NCBI GenBank assembly: GCA_049999725.1
Contig: JBNGIS010033865.1
Span: 1 to 25,750 of the forward strand
From: Haplomitrium mnioides
Taxonomy: Eukaryota > Marchantiophyta > Haplomitriopsida > Calobryales
DNA length: 25,750 nt
Reading direction: 5' to 3'
Part shown: one piece after another, positions 10,231 through 19,796 of the stretch
Layout: each line of letters opens with the position of its first letter
How positions within the stretch are numbered: the stretch's first letter is position 1
Made by a program: the position numbers and the translations under genes
Notes under the pieces: generated by a model
Database searches by the model: none
Seen by the model: only the letters and a program-made list of their open reading frames with translations
What the model was told of the DNA's origin: nothing

Positions 10231-10450
10231 TGAGCTTATTAATGGTCATGAGGAATTTGAGGTGGAATAGCTCTTGGAGAAACACACACGTTGTCGAGGC
10301 CATCGTGAGATTGTGGAGTACTTAGTTCATTGGAAAGGCTACCCTCTTTATGAAGCTACTTGAGAGCCATTGGAGAACTTGGCCAATGCCTTTGCACTTG
10401 TTCACTCTTTTGAGAACTCTCTTACTCGCAACGAGGACATTGCCTCTTAA
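10223..10450 (+). pseudogene. Chromodomain at the end of Ty3 pol
   Basis: After a one-base shift near 10210-10223 the frame reads PPPELINGHEEFEVE, a stop (10268), then REIVEYLVHWKGYP with the chromodomain signature Trp-Lys-Gly-Tyr at 10331-10342. Another stop at 10361 sits where the family has Trp (TGG to TGA). The region ends at TAA 10448-10450 just before the polypurine tract. Chromodomains of chromoviruses guide integration to chromatin with particular histone marks. Two stops and the frameshift make this copy non-functional. Confidence 0.88.
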
Positions 10451-10462
10451 AAGGGAGGAGGA
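10449..10462 (+). other. Polypurine tract
   Basis: aaaagggaggagga directly before the 3' LTR is the plus-strand primer site of the retrotransposon. Confidence 0.9.
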
Positions 10463-10463
10463 T

Positions 10464-10948
10464 TGTAACGGTCATTAACTTTAGTAAGCCATAGCTAAAA
10501 ATAACATCAACTATGTCTAGAAAGCTATTACTAAGTTAGAGTAGGAAAAGCAATTGCTATTATAGAGAATTGGACACGTGGCACGAGGAGAGAAAGTCAA
10601 GAAATTAAAGTGAAAGAGGGAGTCTAGATAGACTACTTTAGAAGAGGATAAAGACACGTGGCAAAAAGAGAACTAAAGAGATGGAAGGTTCTAAGGAGAA
10701 TGACACATGGCAGAAGGAGAACAAAAGTAAAGGGTGGTCCAATTAGAGTGAGAGAGAAAAGAGGGGTCCAATCAAAAGAGGATAGAAAAGGAACCAATAG
10801 GGTTCCTCCACCTATGTAAGCAAAGTGCCTTGTTTGGAATCTCTTACCTTGTGGGTTTTCCAAGTTCTTTGTGCGCTTCTCTTGTGCTAACTTGTATGTG
10901 TTGTATTTGTACTAATGTATGTGTGTAATGTGGGTGTGTAGTGTTATA
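10464..10948 (+). repeat. 3' LTR of Ty3 chromovirus
   Basis: Begins tgtaacggtc and ends gtgttata (terminal CA changed to TA). It is 485 bp long, 30 bp shorter than the 5' LTR, mainly because a 32-bp segment with the TATA box is missing at about 10828, between short agtg repeats. Confidence 0.95.
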
Positions 10949-10953
10949 GCATG
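10949..10953. other. Right target-site duplication of Ty3 element
   Basis: gcatg, matching gcagg at 4906-4910 in four of five positions. Confidence 0.65.
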
Positions 10954-11837
10954 CCTCTATTGGTGTTAGACCCACATAAACATAACAATTGAAGAGCAAA
11001 AGCATAGGATTCTTTGCTTCATATTTGGTGATAAGAAGCTGCCTTGCTATAGCAGTGTGATTTCCTCTTGCAATCTCATATCGATACTTGTCAGGGTTCC
11101 TCATATTGAACTCTAACTTATCCTTCAACCCGCACTTTGGGTCAACAACAACAATAAAAAAAACCGTGCACATATTTGTTGGTGAGCATTCTCTGTGCCA
11201 GAAGCTCAACAAAGTCTTCATTCAACCTCATAATCTGAAATGGCCTCCAATTGTCCATTCTAGGTTTTGGAAGATTTAAATTCTCCAAGCGAATTGTAAT
11301 CGTTTCTTCTTGTACTCTCCATCGCTAGATTACAAACTCCTTGATTTTATTTTTGTCTTCTTTAAACATTGTTTGAGGGTCCACTTGCTCACGCTCTTGA
11401 AAGGTTTGCATCCCCTTATGCGATTGCCGTTTTGCTCTTGATTTTGGAGCTTGAACTGGCTCCGGCTTTGTTTCCTCTCTTTGGCTACTCGGTGTTGAAG
11501 ACAAAGGGACCGCAAAAGAGGACCTTGTTGGAGATTGGGAGGGGATTGGCTCCTCCTCAATAATTGCAGCTCAAATAGGCTTCTTCTTTGGGACGACATA
11601 TTTCTTCTTTTTTGGAGCCTCGAATGGCTCCATCGTCTTTCTCTTTTTTGCAGCTGATAGTCATGGTGTTGTTGCAGTTGACATGGTCGCTGCGTTTGGA
11701 TGTGGCACAAGGTATTGAATATAGATGCCCTACTTGGGCTTTAGCAGCTTAATGCTAATGACCATCTTGATAAAATCATGTTTGATGCGCTTTGCATCTT
11801 GGTAGCCATTCACAAAGTCTACCAAAAATTGAGTGAA
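10949..11837 (-). pseudogene. Left exon 2, 5' part: basic region and ParB-like domain
   Basis: On the minus strand it starts after acceptor tttttag|ttcactc and first reads QFLVDFVNGYQDAKRIKHD. It then has a Lys/Pro/Ser-rich stretch (KKRKTMEPFEAPKKKKYVV), EREQVDPQTM, and a ParB-like block with NPDKYRYEI, RGNHTAIARQLL and YVYVGLTPIEA. Over 49 residues of this block the left and right copies agree at 37, much more than in exon 1. In known ParB/Srx-fold proteins a GNHR-type motif follows a (V/I)(D/G)G strand in this way. Stops and a frameshift near 11160 break it. The basic stretch may be a nuclear-localisation or DNA-binding tail. ParB identity rests on motif pattern only. Confidence 0.5.
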
Positions 11838-11939
11838 CTAAAAAACAAAATAAAAAAATGATCAAACATGTTAAAAAAAGTTTCCAAGTGTTTACAACGA
11901 GTAAAAATGTACTTAACATTCAATCTAGGCTAAAAAAAC

Positions 11940-12237
11940 TAGGGACTCCATGCATGGATGGACTTGTGAGTCCATGTGCACATGGACCTGAGAGTCATGG
12001 CGCGTAAGGACATGAGAGTCCATGCGCGTATGGACTTGACAATGTGTGTCTCTATGGGCAAGCACTCCCAAGTCCATGCGCGTTTGGACTCCCAGGTCCA
12101 AGCGTGCATGGACTTCCAAGTCAATGCGCGTATGGACTCTCAGGTCTATGCGTGCATGAACTCCCAGGTCCAAGCGCACTTGAACTCCTAGGTCCATGCA
12201 CACATCGACTCAGAATCCCATACACGCATTGAGTTTT
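11940..12237. repeat. Palindromic 24-bp minisatellite, array 2 (left intron 1)
   Basis: About a dozen units such as gactcccaggtccaagcgtg and gtccatgcgcgtatggactt, with period 24 in most of the array. It lies inside intron 1 (11838-12285) of the left pseudogene. As in array 1, inverted halves gtccatgc and gcatggac alternate. Confidence 0.95.
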
Positions 12238-12285
12238 GAGTAAGTACAAAAGTAAAACAATTGAAAAAAGGTTTTGAGATCTTAC

Positions 12286-12645
12286 CTTGCCGTCCTCCTT
12301 AGCCATCTGTAGATGCTTGACAAAAATATCCCTCTCGTTCAACTCTAAAAAGCTAAATTGTTTGTAAGAGGCCTTATACAAGGTAATGGCATCTTGTGAT
12401 TGCACAAGCTGCTCGATATTGGCTCGCTGTCCCTCTCTAACCATCGGTTTTTGGACAACAATGCAGAGGCTAAATTTTTCACCTTCACTAGAAAAAACAT
12501 AAAGGTATTGATCAGGGTCTTTCAAGGATCCACAATTAACTAGCCAATCTCAATCTAAATTTTCTAGCTCGAGAGCCTTGATAACATTTGAGTACTTGTA
12601 AGGCTTTGGTTGAGCAGGGTTGGAAACATTGATCTAAGATGTTAT
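12286..12645 (-). pseudogene. Left exon 1 of ParB/methyltransferase pseudogene
   Basis: 360 bp, identical in length to the right exon 1, ending at donor ggcaag|gtaagatc on the minus strand. It encodes QPKPYKYSNVIKALELENL, then after a stop DWLVNCGSLKDPDQYLYVF and FVKHLQMAKEDGK. Over the first 20 residues of the PKPY block the copies agree at 10. The expected start ATG is ATA at 12645-12643, so initiation is lost. The N-terminal domain is not recognised. It is one of the longest undamaged parts of this copy. Confidence 0.65.
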
Positions 12646-13122
12646 TTTTTAGAAAGTAGAAATTAATAGAATTTGAGATGAAAAATCTAAAGAACAAAAG
12701 TTCACAAAAATCGAACGACAGAAAATGGCAAAATGCCAAGAAAATGCTAGAAAAACGATGAAAAGAAAACAAAAACTAGAAAGTGAACTCATGGCAATGA
12801 AAAGAAACTTTCCATGGAAAGAAACTTTCCATTGACGCTCCTTTTATAACTTGATTTCAAAAGATGTCTTTCCCGCCAAAAAATGATTCGTGGAGCTTTT
12901 GACACGTAGGTTCATGTGGTGCCAAAAAAAAAGATAGTATATAAAGTATCGATCATTTTCATCTTTCCAATTTCTTTTTATCATTTTATTCACAAAAAGT
13001 TCTCAATTTTGTCGTTTTGCGGAATTTTCTTTAAAAACACATATTTTAAGTAGGTCATAAGAGGTTGACAATATTTGTTTAAATAATTTCTTCAAATTGT
13101 TCACTCTTAGTGATGTTTATCA
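12646..13122. promoter_or_regulatory. Divergent promoter region between left methyltransferase and DUF7869 pseudogenes
   Basis: Separates two head-to-head genes. On the minus strand it carries a TATA-like tatata (12938-12943) and acgtgtc (12907-12901, an ACGT-core G-box/ABRE-like site). Both occur in the same order and similar spacing upstream of the right copy (19087 and 19119). Conservation between the arms continues to about 13105. A duplicated ggaaagtttctttcc motif lies near 12805-12832, while the right copy has one. No TATA box for the plus-strand gene is certain. Confidence 0.5.
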
Positions 13123-14431
13123 ATGGTTGGAGTTTTGAAAGGCAAGAAGAGGTTAGATCTCCAAGATTCATCTTCACAGAAAAGTGTTATTTTTGACAAG
13201 TAGCTTGAGATTTGTTCAAACCGCAATTCTTTAGAAGTAAGCGATGGACTACCAAAAGCGTCAAGTGTTATGGCAAGCACATTGAAGAAAAAGATGGCTT
13301 CTGTTGAATTAGATAGCTCCGCCCAAGAACATAAGATTAAAGAGTGAACAACTTGCATGCAAACGATCAAAGAGGAACCCAGTGCTCACAGAGAATTGAA
13401 GAAACAAACTTCTGCAAGCACAAGATCTTTGTTGCCGATCAAGCAGTCAAAGTTGAATCTTTCTTTTGAGTACTCCAATAGAAAGACTTTCAACTCAAAA
13501 TTTTCAGATGGTTGTGGACCTTTTTTCATCCTCCCCTGAGAGAGACCTCAATATTCATGATCAAAGTATGTTTGTTCAAAACACAAAAAGCATACAATAT
13601 ATGGGCGGTTTCAATTTTGAAGATGAATTGTTGTCCCCGATAGCACCACTCAAACAACGAGTGATTTCAATTCAAGTTGGACCTTGCAATGAGATTGGGA
13701 AATCTAAAACAAACATAATTCTTTCGGAGTAGTCTTCAGACGACAATTTGGGAAATGATTTTAACAAAGAGTCTCAATCAATCAATATTTTGTTGGAGTT
13801 ATCACCAATGGCATCAACCATGTTGCAAAAACCATTTCCTAATGTTCAAGATATTGATCGAAATTTTGTTTCGGAATGGTGCAGTTCTCTTAATTCTCAA
13901 AGAGTACCTTATTCTTCGAAAACGTTTTGCAAAGGAGCAAACAATGTTTATGATGATGATCAAGATCTTTAAGACGATGAATTATCTCTTATGGTTGGAT
14001 TTGCCTACGAACCAAATCGACCAGCACAACATAAGATATCTTTGTCTGGGCCAAAACCCAAACGGGTAACACCTTACGTGAAAATTCTTTGCGGAAAGTC
14101 CATCCTGATGAGAGCTTTGTAAAGAAAAAACTCAATCCAATGTCAATTTCTAAATTGAAGAGAATATCATGTTGTCAAAATAATTGCTTGTCGTTGTGCA
14201 AGATAGATTTTTTGAAAATTATGAAAAAAAACATATTTTCGACAAAGCATGAAGAATGGAAATATCACACTATAGTGGGGAATACCAAGAAAAGACTTTG
14301 ATGCTGACAATCAGTTTACTTTGCCTGGCAATATTGTTGTTTGTAGAAGAGCCTTCAAATCAATATTATCAATAGGGAATGATAGAATCCAAAGGATTGA
14401 AAATTACAAAAATGTAGATCTTAGAGGCATT

Positions 14432-14550
14432 TTTTGGAAAAAAAAAAAAAAAAGAGCTATCTGCTAAAAGAGTTAGTCAAGGGCGTCAACCATGTTACAA
14501 AAACCATTTCCTATAGATATTTTTGGAAAAAGAGAATTATTGGCTAAAGG
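14432..14550 (+). repeat. Local duplication with templated filler inside DUF7869 pseudogene
   Basis: tttttggaaa plus an A-run and gagctatctgctaaaag (14432-14470) is repeated as tttttggaaaaagagaatta and ttggctaaag (14518-14547). Between them lies 14483-14513, a near copy (two mismatches in 31) of 13811-13841 (gcatcaaccatgttgcaaaa and onward), 670 bases upstream. Confidence 0.8.
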
Positions 14551-14836
14551 AATTTTTGTACCTGAGTGAATGGACAGTTTTTTTCAAGGACAATGCGAGA
14601 GAATGTCCACTCACAAAGTTTATAACTTGTTCGATAATTTTACAAAATGGGAAGTTTATGACTACACAACTTATTTGGAAGATCTACATTGTATTATTAG
14701 TTTCTTGGGTCTTACAAAATATTAGAGAACTCATTTTCCAAATATGAAAATTCCAAAATGCAATGGATTTGTTGTTTGTGAGATATGCGAAAAATAAAAT
14801 CATTGCGAGAAAAATCTGTCTTGGAGCCCGACAAAG

Positions 14837-15642
14837 GTAACACGTTTCTTCTCTTTTGAAACCTTTGGTTAATCCATGCTCTTTATTCTAGACTCAAAGC
14901 TTAATTCTAGAGATGTTATGTGTTCTCAGCTTGGTGCCAAAAGATATTTGTTTTGTTAAGTTGTTCAGCAAACAAGATTTGAGTCGAATAATTCTTAGCA
15001 ACTTAACTTGTGAGAAGAGAGTCCATGCTTACATAGGGTCTATTGTTTTTTGTTTGAATCCAAACCTTGTCTACATTCAAACAAAGCAAGGAAATGAATC
15101 TAATTCTTGGTGGTGACTTTGGCATTGCAACAAGTTTTGCTTTTGTTGCTTTAAATGAAGAGCCATTTGCAAGAAAAACAATAGCAAGAACCGTTTTTCT
15201 TGTTTGCAAATCCTATACGTGCATAGGATTTGTTCTTATTTCTTTTAAAACCAGTCATGATAACAGTCAAAGCAAGCTATAATATTGGTGTTGTTGCTTT
15301 GGTCCTATGTACACATATAATCAGTTGTTGTCTCCACTCATTATATACGCGCAAAAGATGTGTTTTGGTTTTTTTTTTAATCTTTTGCAAACAAAGAGTC
15401 CAAGCTACCTTTAAAACTATAGTTCTAGTTTGTGATCTTTTGTTAGCAAATCTGTTTTTCTCCTTTCTAAACTTTTGTTTATTTAAAGTCAAACAATCAA
15501 AATTTTTTACTTCTACTAATCCAAACATTTGTTAAAGATGATTTGAATATTTTAAACACATGAGGTTTTTTTTGAAGTTCCAAACATCGACATATGTTTT
15601 ACTGAACTACTTTTATGTCTTTCGTGCTTTGTGATGATGCAG
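14837..15642 (+). other. Probable intron of DUF7869 pseudogene, with degenerate palindromes
   Basis: Donor acaaag|gtaaca and acceptor gatgcag|tcaatt bracket 806 bases without family resemblance. Inside are gtccatgcttacataggg (15020), cctatacgtgcatagg (15210-15227) and cctatgtacacata (15304), which resemble the palindromic units of the methyltransferase introns. The short open frames on both strands are not supported. Confidence 0.5.
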
Positions 15643-17380
15643 TCAATTATAATCGCCAATTGTTTCTTCATCGTAACCAACAAATGAAAGAAAGAGAAAA
15701 ACTTGCAAACCATGGAAGAAAATGTCATGCCAATGGTAAAAAATACTTGGGAATTGTCATTGATGGAATGGATCAAAAGAAATTGCTATTCCGCACTAGC
15801 CTTTCCCACAAAAAAATGTTGACAAAGATTGTTTGGTGGGTGTGCATGTTGTTAGTGCCTTAATATTCAATCATGCTCTTTCTTCGAGGGTCTTCTTAAC
15901 CTAGAGAAACTTGAGAAGTGATTTTATTTTGACAGTTACTGTGCTCAACAAAATATTATGTGACTTTGAAGGGCCATTGCCTCCAACTTTGTACCTTTAG
16001 TTGGATAATACGATACGAGAGAATAAGAATTCTATCTTATTTGGACATCTTAGTCTCCTTATTACCAAGAATGTGTTTTGAAAAATCAAGGTGGATTTTT
16101 CATGGTTGGCCATACTCATGATCAAATCAATCAAATGTTAACCCAATTCCTAAAATGTTTGAAACATATCAAAGCTTTCACAATTACGAGTCTTAGCAAG
16201 GTGCTTCAATTATCCTATAATCCTAAACCTTAGGTAACTCTTTTGTTGGAAGCTTGGGATTTCAAAATGTTTCTGAAACAATGTCTCTCTCTAGTTCAAA
16301 AGATACATGATACTACCTTTAATCAACAATACAAGTTCCAATTGAATGATTCCAAGGCAAAAACTTGGAGCAAACGGTTTTCAACAAATGAATTTTGGTT
16401 ACCTCTTGATGGTGTTTGTCAACTCAAGTGCCTACTTGAAGTGGACAGAGAAATTTGAAGTTCAATGTTGATTTCTCTCAAGGCAAATTCTGAAATCAAA
16501 AGATCTCAAATGCAAGAAAGAGAAGTAGATGGTGAGAAAGTGGCCTTTGCAATAAGGGACAACGTAAGTGAGAACTGCTATAAGTTCTTTTTAGATTCTT
16601 ATATTCAATGGTGGAATGACTTTTCTCTTGCCCAACAAGAGACTATAGCCTACATCCTTGAAAAAAAAAGATAAGGACTCGAAGTAAAATTTACCTTTCC
16701 ACCTTCACAATCGTCAAACACTTCTAATGATTCTCAAAATTTTTGTCTAAGTTCTAAGCTTGATGCTTAATATCAAAAAAAGATACTCCAATACAACAAA
16801 TACTTTCTACACAACGAGCAATCAATGATGGAGCACGTAGGCTGCAAGAAGGGACTCTTTTGCACAACACTTGACACTGGTATAAATTTGGCAATCTACA
16901 TGAGATGAAAACTAGAATGTTTATTTGTGTTGTTGCATCTCTAGATCCAATGAGCAGACCATTTTGTGTTGCCAAAGTTCTCAAAGTTTTGTCATTTGAT
17001 GAGAAAGATCCTCCAATCCCAAAACGAGTACGTGTTCAATGGTTTGCTTATGAGGATGAGGATGCATCTTCTGCATACTACTTCTAGAAAAAATAGCAGC
17101 AACAAAAAGGAAATGCAAATCCAAGTTACACATTGACATACTTGATGTGACACTAATCACGATTCTGTCTTTTGATTTTTCTCTTACACAAAAGAACCAA
17201 TTGAAGAAAACCACTCTTGCTACCATTAAATCAAATCTATTTGAGTACGAAAGACAAAAAGCCCTCAATCCTAAAATATTTCAAAGAGATTCAATCACTT
17301 TCATTAACACTAAAACAGATCATGTAAATCTTGATGAATATTATCAAGTTAAATCCAAAGAAGTCAAGAAAAGTGACTAA

Positions 17381-18589
17381 AGTAACTTAAGAACTTTATT
17401 GTATATTGTGTATTTTCAATTATATTGCAATTTAAGATTATTATTTTAAAAAATATGTGAAAATATTATGAAGCAATTTGTTGAATTTATCTGCCACTTT
17501 GAACTTTTTATTGTAAATCATTCCAAGTTGAATGTTATTCTCTGTAAATGAAACTTAAGTCTTTAGTTAATATTTTCATTTACTTTGTAAAATATTTTCT
17601 TATCCAAAAACCCAAATTGACTACTTATTTTTTTGCTTGCAAGGACTTTGAGGTATAACCTAAAACCTTTGGCACAATTTGACTCGGATGTAGAGCTTTA
17701 CACATGTTTTTCTTTTAGATTTTGAATCAGGAAACAAAATCTTTAGCATGCATAGAGTTTGTTGCAAGAAATAGAACGTTTACCGTCTATGTTCTTGGTT
17801 GTAGAAGTCTAAACCCTATGCGCACATAGACTTTGATTTATAAGTCAAAACATTATGCGTTCAAAAACTCTTCTACAGAACTTTAAACTTAGGTTCTTGA
17901 TAGTCTTTGTTGTGGAGTGTTCACATGGTGAGTCTAGATTCCTATGCACACATAGACTTTGGGGTGGAGTGTTCAGATATTGAGCTTGGATTCCTATGCG
18001 CGCAAAGACTTTGGGGTGGAAGTCCAAGCCTTCTACACGTTCTACTTCTCATATAAAACCCTCAAGCTTCTACATACAAAGACTACTGATTAGAACTTAG
18101 TTTCTACACAAGTCATAGACTCTTTTGTAGAACTCGAAACCTTTGCTTGGTAGAATCAAGTCAAAAACTTGCAGATGTTTCTTGTTTACACTCTTAATTC
18201 AATCTCCTTAGCCATTGCCTTTTTGATTCTGAACTATGACGCCTTTGTATATGCCTCTTTGAATTATAAAATATTTTTAAATGCTGAAACCTTTTTTTAA
18301 GCCACTTTAACTTTTGTGTGCATGGATTTTCAACTACAAATTAAAGCTTCTTTCTTGCTTGAACTTCAAAATAGAGCTTCTAAATCCATGCAATGTTTCG
18401 TTTTGTTGGTTTGTGTGTCTATGATTTCAAACTCATTCCCTTGACTTCTAGTCCACTTGGGCTTTTTCCTCATGTTTTGTAATTTTTTTCCAAAAACAAG
18501 TTTCAAAGAGCATCATGTCTATGCGTGCCTAGAGTTTGTGCAATCAAACATATTTCAAAATAGTTTCTTGTGACATGTATTTCAATTTT
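17381..18589. other. AT-rich non-coding region with scattered palindromes
   Basis: No gene seen. 17400-17640 is very AT-rich and may be the 3' flank of the DUF7869 gene. From 17745 on, motifs such as gcatgcatagagtttg, cctatgcacacatag and tatgcgtgcctagagtttg recur at intervals, and a 52-bp tandem repeat lies at 17912-18020. Confidence 0.5.
17912..18020. repeat. 52-bp tandem repeat, two units plus a start
   Basis: Units start at 17912, 17964 and 18016 with gtggagtgttca or a shortened form. Each full unit carries the palindrome-like core cctatgc.c.ca(t/a)agacttt. This is a larger period than the 24-bp arrays but built on a related core. Confidence 0.8.
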
Positions 18590-18735
18590 TGGGCTTCAAA
18601 TTGTTTGTACTTTTTGTTTTTAAAAAATAACCTCGTTTTTCTTTTTTTTTTTTAGCTCAAAAACCACAATTTTCTTATAAAAAAAGTTCTTGTTTTGAGT
18701 AGCATGTTCTTGGTTCAAAGTAGCAGCTGTTGTGT
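18590..18735 (+). repeat. Terminal-like repeat, copy b (DUF7869-side end)
   Basis: Aligns in inverted orientation with 25538-25675. A 29-bp stretch, 18695-18723, is identical to the reverse complement of 25543-25571. Its outer part, gttcaaagtagcagctgttg, is also the inverted counterpart of copy a at 1484-1503. It could be the right terminus of an element that begins at copy a and contains the left methyltransferase and the DUF7869 gene. Confidence 0.55.
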
Positions 18736-18919
18736 CATTTTTTTTTCCACAAATACTTGCCATCACACTTGATGCTTTAGGCATTCTAACACTTGCCTCC
18801 TCGGAACCACAGTTTGAAACATTCTCTAGATGTTGGCTGAAAGTTCCACTTTTCTATAAACTTTAATCATGAAATTCTAACCTCATGTTGCCTTTGAACA
18901 CTCCAGCCATTTAAAAATA
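18736..18919. other. Short spacer between terminal-like repeat b and the right arm
   Basis: No clear similarity to the left arm and no gene. The junction where the right arm begins lies somewhere in or just after this stretch. Confidence 0.35.
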
Positions 18920-19059
18920 AGAATGAAAAAAAAGAAAATTGAAGAATTAATTTTTAAAAATATTCCTAATTCATGCCGGTATACTCAAAACATGTGTTTT
19001 AAAAAACATTTTTACAAATGACAAAATACTGAAATTTTTGTGAAGGAAATAAAAAAAAT

Positions 19060-19363
19060 TTGGAAAGATGAAAATGAGCAATGCTTTATATACTAACTTT
19101 TTTGCACCATGCAAACTTACGTGTCAAGAGCTCTGTGAATCATTTTTTGGCACGAAAATGTGTTTTTTGAAATTCAGGTTTAAAAGAAGTGATGATGGAA
19201 AGTTTCTTTCCATTGTCGCGAGTTCACTTTCCAATTTTTGTTTTCTTGTCGTGGTTGTTTTCTGTCTGTTCTTGTGATTTGGTCTTTTTCTGCCTTCCAT
19301 TCTTTGTGAGCCTTTTTTGTATATTTTTCCCCTCATGTTTGCATTTTTTACACTTTACAAAAA
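19060..19363 (+). promoter_or_regulatory. Promoter and 5' UTR region of right methyltransferase pseudogene
   Basis: TATA-like tatata at 19087 and acgtgtc at 19119-19125, both conserved in the left copy. ggaaagtttctttcc at 19198 is single here and doubled in the left arm. Open frames in this stretch (19068-19336, both strands) are not supported as genes. Confidence 0.5.
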
Positions 19364-19723
19364 ATGGCATCTCATGCCAATGTTCCAAAACTGGCTCAAC
19401 CAAAGCCTTATCGATATGCTGATATCTTGAAGACTCTTGAGCCTCACAAACTAGCCAATGAATGGCTAGCTTGTTGCGGTACCATTAGAGACATTGAACA
19501 TCACCTTTTTCTTTTTCAAGGTGAAGGTGAAAATTTCAACATGGGCAATTTGATCCAAGTTGCTATGATTCATGAGGGCCACATAGCTCACATTGGGCTG
19601 CTTGTGTGGTCAAAATACTCGATCACACTATTCTAAGTGTCGCTTAAGAAATTGTGCTTCAATGAAATGAAGCCAAGGGATTTGTTCACCAAAGATCTAC
19701 ATACAGCTTACAATGATGGCAAG
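19364..19723 (+). pseudogene. Right exon 1
   Basis: Starts at ATG in acaaaaaatggcatc and ends at donor ggcaag|gtaaaag. It is open for 90 codons to a stop at 19634-19636, then continues in frame-related sequence ending DLFTKDLHTAYNDGK, the counterpart of left FVKHLQMAKEDGK. Contains WLACCGTIRDIEHHLFLFQG. Domain unknown. Confidence 0.65.
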
Positions 19724-19796
19724 GTAAAAGTTAGTAGATCCATTTTTCTATTTGTTTTATACTTTTTGTTGCAAAGCATCATCCCTGCGAGTAGTG

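Larger units (their letters stand above)
4911..10948 (+). mobile_element. Ty3/gypsy LTR retrotransposon with chromodomain (chromovirus), degenerate
   Basis: A full-length but dead element: 5' LTR, iMet primer-binding site, long leader, gag with a CCHC knuckle, protease, reverse transcriptase, RNase H, integrase, C-terminal chromodomain, polypurine tract and 3' LTR. The order PR-RT-RH-IN and the chromodomain place it in the chromovirus branch of Ty3/gypsy; I do not name the clade. The coding region carries many in-frame stops and several frameshifts, so it cannot move on its own. Its LTRs differ at about one base in ten over the first 72 aligned positions (seven differences counted by eye, six of them transitions), so insertion was not recent. 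It is inserted in exon 2 of the left ParB/methyltransferase copy, in the opposite orientation. Confidence 0.95.
2303..12645 (-). pseudogene. Left ParB-like/DNA methyltransferase pseudogene, split by a Ty3 insertion
   Basis: Four exons read on the minus strand: 12645-12286, 11837-4319 (interrupted by the Ty3 element), 3616-3059 and 2960-2303. Exon 2 carries a Lys/Pro/Ser-rich stretch and then a ParB-like segment (NPDKYRYEI, RGNH, YVGLTPIEA). Exon 4 carries a SAM-binding loop, DWILDLCSGFGT at 2677-2642, followed by VEYD. A SAM loop near the C-terminus fits the beta-class order of DNA amino-methyltransferases (DPPY-type motif first, FxGxG-type motif later). I could not find the catalytic (D/S)PP(Y/W) motif. 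The start codon is ATA where the right copy has ATG, exon 2 has frameshifts and stops, and the normal stop has become a sense codon, so translation would run on to TAA at 2303. Transcription diverges from the DUF7869 pseudogene. Function is inferred from motifs only. Confidence 0.6.
1484..13105 (-). repeat. Left arm of a large diverged inverted repeat
   Basis: The minus strand from 13105 down to 1484 aligns in order with the plus strand from 18920 to 24440: promoter, four exons, three introns, 3' flank and terminal-like repeat. Removing the nested Ty3 element (4911-10948) leaves about 5.58 kb, against about 5.52 kb in the right arm. Good anchors outside the exons are the stretch before the exon 1 start (12780-12990 against 19060-19240) and the 3' flank (2120-2190 against 23650-23700). 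The arms differ by many substitutions and small indels, so they are old copies and not an assembly duplication. Confidence 0.8.
13123..17380 (+). pseudogene. DUF7869-type DDE transposase-like pseudogene
   Basis: A long, spliced, broken gene. From ATG 13123 come Lys/Ser-rich and acidic N-terminal frames (to about 14100), then a Cys-rich block (RISCCQNNCLSLC, 14161), VVCRRAFKSILSIGNDRIQRI (14338), and IPKCNGFVVCEICEK (14751). A likely intron is 14837-15642. Then come KEREKLANHGRKCHA, the acidic motif VIDGMDQ (15756-15776), LPPTLYL-stop-LDNTIREN (15977-16024) and GHTHDQI (16108-16128). The combination of IDGMDQ, LDN..EN and GHTH.(D/Q)ID is what I know from DUF7869 proteins, which look like RNase H-fold DDE recombinases; the name is from memory. 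C-terminal blocks at 16905-17084 (PFCVAKVLKV, RVRVQWFAYEDEDA) suggest a Tudor/chromo-like fold. Many stops and frameshifts; no terminal inverted repeats proven. Confidence 0.6.

Noticed and set aside
15230-15535. Hydrophobic plus-strand open frame of 101 codons
   Set aside because: It lies in the probable DUF7869 intron, is rich in T-runs that give Phe/Leu codons, and overlaps an equally long minus-strand frame.
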